A DNA stretch of 8,722 bases from Bacteroidales bacterium (lineage in GTDB: Bacteria; Bacteroidota; Bacteroidia; Bacteroidales; JAADGE01), in the NCBI GenBank assembly GCA_024762915.1, contig JANTGL010000102.1:1-8722 (forward strand), read 5' to 3'. A program made the position numbers and the translations under genes. This document shows, one piece after another, positions 1-6,728 of the stretch (position 1 is its first letter; the number at the start of each line of letters is the position of its first letter). Under the pieces are notes generated by a model. That model did no database searches. It was not told where the DNA came from and saw nothing but the letters and a program-made list of their open reading frames with translations.

Positions 1-112
1 CAATATCGAAGTTTGGATCGAGACAGTTGGGGCGGATAAAATAATTATGAATGATGAATGATAAATTATAAATTGTATTTTTAAATTTATCATATTTTTC
101 TTTAAAATCGAA
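1..112. other. A+T-rich intergenic leader upstream of accC
   Basis: No gene can be assigned here. All three plus-strand frames close early, with stops at 37-39, 42-44 and 59-61. At most the first dozen or so codons could be the 3' end of an upstream gene on the plus strand, but the fragment is too short to recognise and the frame is undecided. From about 40 onward the sequence is very A+T-rich and repetitive: the 7-mer ATGAATG occurs twice in tandem at 47-60, and an inverted repeat follows at 58-93. This looks like non-coding spacer. Confidence 0.5.
58..93. repeat. 10-bp inverted repeat, possible weak terminator hairpin
   Basis: ATGATAAATT at 58-67 is the exact reverse complement of AATTTATCAT at 84-93, with a 16-nt A/T-rich spacer. 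A T-rich run (ATTTTTCTTT) follows on the plus strand. It could be a weak intrinsic terminator for a gene ending left of the window, or an operator-like palindrome ahead of accC. The stem is almost entirely A-T pairs, so stability is low and chance occurrence in such A+T-rich DNA is possible. The sequence shows only the symmetry; function is inferred. Confidence 0.3.
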
Positions 113-144
113 TTTGGAACAACAACTCAAAAACATTAATTTAG
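113..144 (+). promoter_or_regulatory. Candidate Bacteroidota promoter for accC
   Basis: TTTG at 113-116 is followed after 20 nt by TAATTTAG at 137-144. The Bacteroidota housekeeping sigma factor recognises a -33 TTTG element and a -7 TAnnTTTG element about 19-21 nt apart. Here the -33 element is exact and the -7 element has one mismatch (A for T at its seventh base). Transcription would begin near 150, giving a leader of only about a dozen nucleotides before the accC ATG at 163. The motifs are short and this background is rich in T, so this is a candidate only. Confidence 0.35.
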
Positions 145-162
145 CAGGCAAAATTTTCAAAA

Positions 163-1656
163 ATGGCAAAAATACATAAGATTTTAATAGCCAACAGAGG
201 CGAAATTGCTTTAAGAGTGATGCGTTCCGCAAAGGAACTCGGAATAAAAACCGTTGCCGTTTATTCGGAAGCCGATCGTCTTTCGCCGCATGTAAAATAT
301 GCCGACGAAGCTGTTTTACTCGGTCCTCCGCCGTCTAATCAATCGTATTTGCTCGGTGATAAAATTATTGAATTTTGCAAACAATTAAACGTTGATGCAA
401 TCCATCCCGGTTACGGTTTTCTTTCCGAAAATACCGATTTTGCAAATGCCGTAAAAAATACCGGATTAATTTTCATCGGTCCCGAACCGGATGCCATTCG
501 CCTGATGGGTGATAAATTACAAGCAAAAGATACCGTTAAAAATTATAACATTCCGATGATTCCCGGAACGGATAAAGCCATTACGAATATTGAAAAAGCA
601 AAAAATCTTGCTTTAAAAATCGGCTATCCCATTTTAATAAAAGCAGCAGCCGGAGGCGGCGGTAAAGGCATGCGCGTTGTCGAAAAACCGGAAGAATTTG
701 AAGAGCAAATGAAAACAGCCGTAAACGAAGCTGTTTCGGCTTTCGGTAACGGAGCCGTTTTTATCGAAAAATACTTTACGGCGCCCCGGCATATTGAAAT
801 TCAAATTATGGCGGATAATTTCGGAAATACGGTTTATTTGTTTGAAAGAGAATGTTCCGTTCAAAGAAGACATCAAAAAGTAATTGAAGAAGCACCTTCT
901 GCCGTACTCACGCCCGAATTAAGAAAAGAAATGGGTGAAACAGCCGTTAATGTGGCAAAGGCATGTAAGTATACCGGAGCCGGAACCGTAGAATTTTTAT
1001 ATAATGACGGGGCATTTTATTTTCTGGAAATGAATACAAGACTCCAAGTAGAGCACCCTGTAACAGAGTTAATTACGGGGGTTGATTTAGTAAAAGAACA
1101 AATTCGCGTTGCCGAAGGACATCCCTTGAGTTTTTCTCAAGATGATTTAAAAATTAACGGTCATGCCGTTGAAGTACGCGTTTATGCCGAAGATCCTTCA
1201 AATAATTTCTTACCCGATATCGGTACCTTATCGGAATATAAAAAACCAGAAGGACCCGGCGTTCGAGTTGATGACGGTTTTGAAGAAGGCATGGACATTC
1301 CGATTTATTACGACCCGATGATTTCAAAACTCATTACTTTCGGAAAAGATCGAACAGAGGCCTTAGAGCGTATGGTGCGAGCTATTGATGATTACAAGGT
1401 TACGGGGATTCAAACCACCCTTCCTTTCGGTAAATTTGTTATGCAAAACGAAACTTTCCGTAAAGGAAATTACAGCACCGGCTTTGTAAATAATCTTTTT
1501 AAACCCGAATTCCTAACAGACGCATCTTCAGAAGATGAAAATATATTGGCATCAATTCTTGCTGCCAAAGTTTTTTCGGAAACAGAAACAAAAAAGTTAA
1601 TTTCAAATAACAATCATTCCGGTTCTCAATCCGGATGGAAACAAAACAGATTATAA
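163..1656 (+). CDS. accC: Biotin carboxylase subunit of acetyl-/propionyl-CoA carboxylase
   Basis: This 497-residue cytoplasmic enzyme uses ATP and bicarbonate to carboxylate the biotin of a carrier protein, the first half-reaction of acyl-CoA carboxylases. The N-terminal domain opens with ILIANRGEIALR (8-18) and includes HPGYGFLSEN (81-90). The ATP-grasp domain has the glycine-rich loop AAAGGGGKGM (161-170), ERECSVQRRHQK (228-239) and EMNTRLQVEHPVTE (289-302), with Arg293 matching the catalytic arginine of E. coli AccC (Arg292). The C-terminal biotin-carboxylase domain contains EVRVYAEDP (337-345). At 497 residues it is about 50 longer than E. coli AccC; the extra tail (about 450-497, ending WKQNRL) is not a biotinyl domain, as no AMKM motif is present. 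The carrier and carboxyltransferase subunits must be encoded elsewhere. Whether the acceptor is acetyl- or propionyl-CoA cannot be settled; the long tail resembles Bacteroidota propionyl-CoA carboxylase-type subunits. The ATG directly precedes the conserved start of the fold, and its leader is A-rich without a Shine-Dalgarno sequence. Confidence 0.95.
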   Translation: MAKIHKILIANRGEIALRVMRSAKELGIKTVAVYSEADRLSPHVKYADEAVLLGPPPSNQSYLLGDKIIEFCKQLNVDAIHPGYGFLSENTDFANAVKNTGLIFIGPEPDAIRLMGDKLQAKDTVKNYNIPMIPGTDKAITNIEKAKNLALKIGYPILIKAAAGGGGKGMRVVEKPEEFEEQMKTAVNEAVSAFGNGAVFIEKYFTAPRHIEIQIMADNFGNTVYLFERECSVQRRHQKVIEEAPSAVLTPELRKEMGETAVNVAKACKYTGAGTVEFLYNDGAFYFLEMNTRLQVEHPVTELITGVDLVKEQIRVAEGHPLSFSQDDLKINGHAVEVRVYAEDPSNNFLPDIGTLSEYKKPEGPGVRVDDGFEEGMDIPIYYDPMISKLITFGKDRTEALERMVRAIDDYKVTGIQTTLPFGKFVMQNETFRKGNYSTGFVNNLFKPEFLTDASSEDENILASILAAKVFSETETKKLISNNNHSGSQSGWKQNRL

Positions 1657-1690
1657 AAAATTAAGCCCGACAAAAATTGCCGGGCTTTTT
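1655..1690. terminator. Bidirectional intrinsic terminator between accC and ftsZ
   Basis: AAGCCCG at 1663-1669 pairs with CGGGCTT at 1681-1687 around an 11-nt loop. On the plus strand the stem runs into TTTTT (1686-1690), suiting termination of accC, whose stop codon ends at 1656. On the minus strand the same stem is followed by AA and six T residues (complement of 1655-1660), suiting termination of ftsZ, whose stop lies about 20 nt before the stem. It is the only G+C-rich hairpin in the 52-nt gap between two convergent stop codons, so a shared two-way role is the natural reading. Confidence 0.8.
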
Positions 1691-1708
1691 AAAAACAGGT
1701 ATCAACTG

Positions 1709-3145
1709 CTAATCTGCTTTATCATGCAAATAAGAATTATTTTCTTTGATAGAAATTTCTCCGTTTTCATCCGTCAATGTTTCTCTCGAAAAATTTGTTT
1801 TCTCCGTATCGTTTTCTTCTTTTATATTTAAACCTTTACGTTTATATGCCGGAATATCTTCCAATTCGTCAATATTTGACAAATAATCGGCAACTTTTTG
1901 CTTCTCGGAAGAAATTTCAACCGATGATTGCATCTGTCTGTCAGTTTTTATCGATTGATTTTCTTCACTCGGAATATTTTGCACAAAAATACCCGTATTC
2001 CTATTTTCGGTATGCTCTGAGGTTGATTTTACTTTAATTTCAGAATCGTATTCATTGTTTACGACAAATTCCGATTCTTTCGGTTTCACGGGCGAGTCTC
2101 CGATAACAATTATTTTTTTATCCGACGGTTTTTCTTCCTCTTCAACGGCATTATTGATATAAATTTCCGGAATATCACGGGTCCCGAAACCGGTTGCAAT
2201 AATGGTTACAACAATTTTTTCTCCCAATGCTTCATTAACATTATTTCCCCAAATTAAATCGGCAGAATTACCGGCTTCACGTTGAACATACTCATTAATA
2301 TAGCTAATTTCGTCCATGGTTGCTTCTTCCTCTCCCGAAACAATATTTAAAAGAATATTTTTTGCACCTTTGATATCCGTATTATCAAGCAAAGGAGATG
2401 TTAAAGCAGCTTTTACGGCAATTTCGGCTCGGTTTTCTCCGACACCTTCTCCCGTGCCCATTAATGCTACTCCGCTGCCTTTCATAACGGTATCAACATC
2501 AGCAAAGTCGACATTTATATGACCTTCTACCGTAATAATTTCGGCAATCCCTTTAGCCGCAACAGTCAGAACCTCATCAGCTTTCCCCAAAGCTTTTGAA
2601 CCGGCAAGGTCGCCGTAAATTTCTCGAATCTTTTCATTGTTAATAATTAACAAAGCATCCACGTGTTTCTCCATCAAAGTGATTCCTTCTACGGCACTTT
2701 TAATCCGTTTTCGGCCCTCATATCTGAAAGGTATGGTCACAATTCCTACCGTAAGGATTCCCATTTCTTTTGCGGCTTCGGCAATGACGGGTGCTGCCCC
2801 GGTTCCGGTTCCGCCGCCCATTCCTGCCGTTATAAAAACCATTTTGGTTCCTTCGGACAGAATGGATTTGATATCTTCAATATTCTCAATGGCAGCTTCA
2901 CGTCCTCTGTCGGGTTGATTGCCTGCTCCCAAACCTTCCGTTAAGGTTTTCCCGAGTTGCACTTTTTTCCTGACCGGACTTTTTGCCAAAGCTTGCACAT
3001 CGGTATTTGCAACAATAAAATCAACACCCGTAATCCCTTTATCGTACATGAAATTAACGGCATTACTGCCGCCGCCGCCCACACCGATTACTTTTATAAT
3101 TGTTTTAAAATTTACCGGTAAATTAAATTCTAATAAATCGTCCAT
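1709..3145 (-). CDS. ftsZ: Cell division GTPase FtsZ
   Basis: FtsZ is the tubulin-like GTPase that polymerises at mid-cell into the Z ring and recruits the divisome. In the 478-residue product the nucleotide-binding loop GVGGGGSNAVN is at 21-31, the tubulin signature GGGTGTG at 110-116, and the synergy loop NVDFADVDTVM at 211-221, which supplies the aspartates (213, 216) that complete the active site of the neighbouring subunit. The globular core ends near 320. An acidic, low-complexity linker of about 100 residues follows, then EDIPAYKRKGLNI (429-441), resembling the canonical C-terminal peptide that binds FtsA (DIPAFLRKQ in E. coli), and then a further 37 residues ending SYLHDKAD. The length exceeds the roughly 380 residues of E. 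coli FtsZ because of the linker and tail. It is the last gene of the minus-strand cluster, 42 nt after ftsA, and ends in TAG. A 7-bp inverted repeat (AAGTTTT 3150-3156, AAAACTT 3168-3174) sits just upstream of the ATG; its role, if any, is unknown. Confidence 0.98.
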   Translation of the reverse strand: MDDLLEFNLPVNFKTIIKVIGVGGGGSNAVNFMYDKGITGVDFIVANTDVQALAKSPVRKKVQLGKTLTEGLGAGNQPDRGREAAIENIEDIKSILSEGTKMVFITAGMGGGTGTGAAPVIAEAAKEMGILTVGIVTIPFRYEGRKRIKSAVEGITLMEKHVDALLIINNEKIREIYGDLAGSKALGKADEVLTVAAKGIAEIITVEGHINVDFADVDTVMKGSGVALMGTGEGVGENRAEIAVKAALTSPLLDNTDIKGAKNILLNIVSGEEEATMDEISYINEYVQREAGNSADLIWGNNVNEALGEKIVVTIIATGFGTRDIPEIYINNAVEEEEKPSDKKIIVIGDSPVKPKESEFVVNNEYDSEIKVKSTSEHTENRNTGIFVQNIPSEENQSIKTDRQMQSSVEISSEKQKVADYLSNIDELEDIPAYKRKGLNIKEENDTEKTNFSRETLTDENGEISIKENNSYLHDKAD

Positions 3146-3149
3146 AGTT

Positions 3150-3174
3150 AAGTTTTTATATGGTTTGAAAACTT
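3150..3174 (-). repeat. 7-bp inverted repeat in the ftsA-ftsZ gap
   Basis: AAGTTTT at 3150-3156 and AAAACTT at 3168-3174 are exact reverse complements around an 11-nt loop, in the 42-nt spacer directly before the ftsZ start. No T tract follows on the minus strand that would suggest termination, and stopping transcription ahead of ftsZ would make little sense. It may be a weak leader hairpin or chance symmetry in A+T-rich DNA. Confidence 0.2.
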
Positions 3175-3187
3175 GTTTTATTATATT

Positions 3188-4516
3188 TTACTCTTCAAAT
3201 TCTGTATCTTCCTCATTAAAAAAATCAAAGGTTATTTGTTTTGCACTTTCCGAAAACTTATTTATCAATGATTTAATACTGCCGGATGAATTTTCTTTTC
3301 TTTCCGCAGATTTTCTGTCTTTTTTGTTTCTTCTTTTCTTTTTAACGGAAGAAAAATCAAAGGTATCCGCATTGTCAAATCCGAGAAGGATTAAACCGAC
3401 AGCCGTAGATAATTTAGGGCTGTTCATTCTGGCTCCTCCGGTAGAAACGCTTTCCTGCGGTCTGGAAATTTTTACATCCAATCCGGTTTTATATTTCATC
3501 AACTGCGGTAAATTTTCCAATAAGGCACCTCCGCCGGTTAAGGCAATTCCTGCACCTAACTTATCTCGATATCCCGAATTCAATAATTCAAAATTAATAA
3601 TTTCGATAATTTCTTCCATCCGTGCCTGAATGACTTTCGATAATTCCGCCAAATCAATTTCCTTTTGATCCCTTCCGTTAATACCCGGAATTACGGCAAC
3701 ACTGTCTTTTTTAGCAAATTCACTTAAAGCCGTTCCGCATTCAACTTTCAAATTTTCGGCATGTTTATTTAAAATCTGATAGGCTTCCTTAATATCTTTT
3801 GTAATAACATTCCCTCCGAAAGGTATGACGGCCGTATGTCTTAAAATTCCGTCGTAAAAAACAGCAATATCCGTAGTTCCGCCGCCGATATCAATTAAAG
3901 CAACACCGGCTTCTTTTTCTTCGTCCGTCAATACGGCTTCAGACGAAGCAATCGGTTCTAAATATAAGGTTTTGGGCTGTATATCAATCAATTCCAAACA
4001 CCGTTTAATATTTTTTGCCGAGGTTTTTTCTCCGATAATAATATGATAATTTCCGGTTAATTTTTTCCCGTGAAAACCGACCGGATGATCCACACCGTTT
4101 TCCATATCCACTTTAAAATTTTGCGGAATAATATCAATTATTTCCTGCCCGGGTTCCAAACTGATACTTTTAATTTCGGAAGTCATTTTGTCTACATCAG
4201 CTTGTGTAATTTTATGATCCTCATTGTCGATGTAGATACTGTGACTGTTTTGAATGCTTTTTATATGCTGCCCGGCAATACCGATAAAAACTTCTTTAAA
4301 TTGAAATTCCGACTTTTCTTCAGCTAATTTTACGGCTTGATGAATTGCATTTGAAACGGTTTCAATATTCAAAACAACCCCGCGCTTGACACTTTTAGGC
4401 GGTGTCGGAACGGTTCCTTTTGTAAGAATTGTAATATTTCCCTTTTCATTCTTTTCCCCGACAAGTGCAACAATTTTTGTGGTTCCGATGTCAACGGCAG
4501 TAATAAGTTCTCTCAT
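3188..4516 (-). CDS. ftsA: Cell division protein FtsA, actin-like FtsZ membrane tether
   Basis: FtsA is a cytoplasmic actin-fold ATPase that anchors FtsZ filaments to the inner membrane and recruits later divisome proteins. The 442-residue product shows the phosphate-1 loop VDIGTTK (8-14), the phosphate-2 loop IDIGGGTTDIAV (208-219) and the adenosine-binding motif ALTGGGALLENL (325-336). The FtsA-specific 1C subdomain lies between about 80 and 165. After the fold, which ends near 385, comes a strongly basic linker (391-408, rich in Lys and Arg) and then a probable amphipathic helix (about 413-435, around SLINKFSESAKQ) that fits the family's C-terminal membrane-targeting sequence; an acidic tail (EEDTEFEE) follows. 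The ATG at 4514-4516 gives the expected N-terminus. It lies 29 nt after ftsQ and 42 nt before ftsZ, the usual ftsQ-ftsA-ftsZ order, so co-transcription with its FtsZ partner is likely. Confidence 0.97.
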   Translation of the reverse strand: MRELITAVDIGTTKIVALVGEKNEKGNITILTKGTVPTPPKSVKRGVVLNIETVSNAIHQAVKLAEEKSEFQFKEVFIGIAGQHIKSIQNSHSIYIDNEDHKITQADVDKMTSEIKSISLEPGQEIIDIIPQNFKVDMENGVDHPVGFHGKKLTGNYHIIIGEKTSAKNIKRCLELIDIQPKTLYLEPIASSEAVLTDEEKEAGVALIDIGGGTTDIAVFYDGILRHTAVIPFGGNVITKDIKEAYQILNKHAENLKVECGTALSEFAKKDSVAVIPGINGRDQKEIDLAELSKVIQARMEEIIEIINFELLNSGYRDKLGAGIALTGGGALLENLPQLMKYKTGLDVKISRPQESVSTGGARMNSPKLSTAVGLILLGFDNADTFDFSSVKKKRRNKKDRKSAERKENSSGSIKSLINKFSESAKQITFDFFNEEDTEFEE

Positions 4517-4545
4517 GGTGCAAGTTATTTAATGTTAATATTTTA

Positions 4546-5319
4546 TTATCTTTTTGTACAAACAATTTGTCCTTTATATTTTAAATTTATATAAGAATAT
4601 TTTTTCCATGAATGTCGGTTTAAATATTGTAAATAAAACTGTTTTAAATGATGAAGTTTTTTTTCGTAATCATACATATCTCCCAACATAATAATTTGAT
4701 TTCCCACGACGGGTACTAATTCATATTCGTTTTTATTCGTCACATAAACTTGTTCTGTTTGCGCTTTTAAAAATTCATCGGCTGAGATGTATTTTGCTAA
4801 AGTATATAATTCTTTTAATGTTTCGCTAACCGTTGTATCGGAATAAACTTTAACTATTCCGCCTTTGTAATTATAGTTTATGTTCCCGTTTGACATTAAA
4901 ACTCGAACGGCGCCTTTATCGGAAATCGGCATTAATTCGCCTTCTTCATCAATGTAAAATCCTTTTCCCGAAGTTGAAAAAACTCTTAAAATCGGTTTTC
5001 TTTGTTCAACCGTAATTCCTAAAACACCGTTAATTTTCTTAAAAACATCCGCATTTTTAATCGACGGATAGTGTTCAATTTTTCGTTCCAGAAGTCCCAA
5101 GTTTACATTGTCTATCGGACTGCCTATCAAATTTTTATATTCAGAAAAAACAATTTCATTGACATCATCTTTACCGATAATATTTTGATTTCCCGTATCG
5201 ACAAATTCAATTTCTACCTTCTCACACAAGGTTTGTTTTGAAAACAAAATATATAACACAACAGTCAACCCGATTAAAGTCAAACTAAAAATTGCAAATA
5301 TTTTTTGTTTTTTATTCAT
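4546..5319 (-). CDS. ftsQ: Cell division protein FtsQ/DivIB
   Basis: FtsQ is a bitopic membrane protein of the divisome that links cytoplasmic ring components to periplasmic septal synthesis, normally through FtsB/FtsL. With the start at 5319 the protein has 257 residues: a short basic N-terminus (MNKKQK), one transmembrane helix (about 7-26), a POTRA-type domain (about 34-107, ending GVLGITVEQRKPILRV) and a C-terminal beta domain finishing in YINLKYKGQIVCTKR. An in-frame ATG at 5373 would add 18 residues (MPEILTDTQIKLKTNYYG), but these lie wholly inside the murC coding region and place an acidic, uncharacteristic segment before the basic anchor. The start at 5319 gives the typical short cytoplasmic tail and an 8-nt overlap with murC. 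FtsQ diverges quickly in sequence, so the identification rests on topology, the POTRA pattern and its position between murC and ftsA. Confidence 0.9.
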   Translation of the reverse strand: MNKKQKIFAIFSLTLIGLTVVLYILFSKQTLCEKVEIEFVDTGNQNIIGKDDVNEIVFSEYKNLIGSPIDNVNLGLLERKIEHYPSIKNADVFKKINGVLGITVEQRKPILRVFSTSGKGFYIDEEGELMPISDKGAVRVLMSNGNINYNYKGGIVKVYSDTTVSETLKELYTLAKYISADEFLKAQTEQVYVTNKNEYELVPVVGNQIIMLGDMYDYEKKLHHLKQFYLQYLNRHSWKKYSYINLKYKGQIVCTKR

Positions 5320-6721
5320 TCCGTAATAATTTGTTTTTAATTTTATCTGCGTATCGGTCAATATCTCCGGCACCCATCGTCATATAAACCGTATTATTTT
5401 CAATTTTTATGTGCTTTAAAAGATCTTCTTTTACCGTTAATATTTTTTCTTTACACTCTATTTTGTCAAATATTATTTTTGAACTGACACCCTCAATCGG
5501 TTTTTCTCTTGCCGGATAAATATCGGTTAAAATTATCTTATCACACAAACTTAAACTTCGGGCAAATGCATCTGCAAAATCACGCGTTCTGCTGTACAAA
5601 TGGGGCTGAAAAATACCTGTCAATATTTTTTCCGGGTAGAGTTTTCTCACCGAACCGATAAATGCTTTCAGTTCTTCCGGATGATGTGCATAATCATCAA
5701 TGTAAACCATATCCGGGGTATTTATGATATACTCAAAACGCCTTTTTACGCCCTGCCACGAAGCTAAGGCTTCTTTAATTTCTTGATGTGATATTCCGTG
5801 AATATCTGCAAGCGCAGCAGCAGCAATCGTATTTTCTATATTAAGATTTCCCGGAATATTGAATACAATATCTTTAATAATTCCCTTGGGTGTAACGATA
5901 TTAAATTGACTTTGAACAGTGTTTGATTTAATCTGTTCGGCATAATAATCACTTTTAGAATCAAGTGCATAAGTGAACACATGTTTAGGTAAAACGGTCG
6001 ATTTTATATTTAAGGACTTTTTCAAAATCAAATTTCCATTCTTATTTATCTGATTTACAAACTGTTCAAATGTATTTCTGATGTCATTAATATCTTTGTA
6101 GATATCCAAATGATCCTCATCAATTGCCGTAATAAGGGCCGTAAACGGAAATAATTTCAGAAACGAACGATCGTATTCATCGGCTTCGGTAACAGCATAT
6201 TCAGCATTTTTCGGTCTGTCGGAAAGAATCAAATTTGAATTGTAATTTTTTGAAATTCCCCCCAAAAAAGCATTTACGGCACTGCCCGAATGTTTAAAAA
6301 TATGTGCAATAATGGTAGAAACAGATGTTTTTCCGTGTGTTCCTGCAACGGCAAGAACTTTTGATCGGGATGTTAACATGCCGAGAATTTCAGACCGTTT
6401 TAAAACCTTATAATTATGATCTGTAAAAAACTGTAATTCTGAATGAGTTTTCGGAATTGCAGGTGTATAAACAATTAAAACAGTCTCTTTTTCACCGAAT
6501 GTTATCTCATTCGGAATCAAATTAACAGCATCTGAAAAATGAATGTTTGCTCCGTCATCTTGCAAATTTTGCGTTATTTTACTCGGCATTCTGTCATAAC
6601 CTGCCGTAAAAATTCCGGATTTTAAAAAATATGCGGCAAGCGCACTCATACCGATACCGCCTATTCCGATAAAATAAACTGCTTTAATATTATTTAATAT
6701 GTTCTTTTCTGTATAAATCAC
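5312..6721 (-). CDS. murC: UDP-N-acetylmuramate--L-alanine ligase
   Basis: MurC is the cytoplasmic ATP-dependent ligase that adds L-alanine to UDP-N-acetylmuramic acid, the first step of peptidoglycan stem-peptide assembly. The 469-residue product has all three Mur-ligase domains. The N-terminal Rossmann-like UDP-binding domain carries GIGGIGMSALA (19-29). The central ATPase domain has the P-loop AGTHGKTS (126-133) and EADEYDRSFL (179-188). The C-terminal domain has DDYAHHPEE (342-350), HLYSRT (374-379) and GAGDI (450-454). The length is normal for the family. The start codon is GTG (complement of 6719-6721). The first ATG in frame encodes Met25, inside the nucleotide-binding motif, so it cannot be the true start. 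The gene begins 7 nt after the murG stop and overlaps the preferred ftsQ start by 8 nt, so translational coupling is plausible. Confidence 0.97.
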   Translation of the reverse strand: MIYTEKNILNNIKAVYFIGIGGIGMSALAAYFLKSGIFTAGYDRMPSKITQNLQDDGANIHFSDAVNLIPNEITFGEKETVLIVYTPAIPKTHSELQFFTDHNYKVLKRSEILGMLTSRSKVLAVAGTHGKTSVSTIIAHIFKHSGSAVNAFLGGISKNYNSNLILSDRPKNAEYAVTEADEYDRSFLKLFPFTALITAIDEDHLDIYKDINDIRNTFEQFVNQINKNGNLILKKSLNIKSTVLPKHVFTYALDSKSDYYAEQIKSNTVQSQFNIVTPKGIIKDIVFNIPGNLNIENTIAAAALADIHGISHQEIKEALASWQGVKRRFEYIINTPDMVYIDDYAHHPEELKAFIGSVRKLYPEKILTGIFQPHLYSRTRDFADAFARSLSLCDKIILTDIYPAREKPIEGVSSKIIFDKIECKEKILTVKEDLLKHIKIENNTVYMTMGAGDIDRYADKIKNKLLRNE

Positions 6722-6728
6722 AAATTAT

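Noticed and set aside
1..61. 3' end of an upstream gene (frames ending at 37-39, 42-44 or 59-61)
   Set aside because: All three frames are open for a few codons only and none gives a recognisable C-terminus, so no gene can be claimed.
634..876. 80-codon minus-strand open frame inside accC
   Set aside because: It lies opposite the conserved ATP-grasp region of accC and its translation resembles no protein; it is a shadow of the real gene.
1777..2037. 86-codon plus-strand open frame opposite the ftsZ linker
   Set aside because: It is opposite a low-complexity coding region, lacks a promoter or start context, and resembles no known protein.
2316..2944. Three overlapping plus-strand open frames inside ftsZ
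   Set aside because: They are antisense to the GTPase core, overlap each other in different frames and have compositions dictated by the complementary ftsZ codons.
2919..3629. 236-codon plus-strand open frame opposite the ftsZ start and ftsA end
   Set aside because: It is antisense to two well-supported genes and crosses their junction. The conceptual protein is low-complexity and rich in Ser, Pro, Phe and Leu, with no recognisable domain.
4070..4327. 85-codon plus-strand open frame opposite ftsA
   Set aside because: It is antisense to the conserved FtsA fold, with no supporting motif or start signal.
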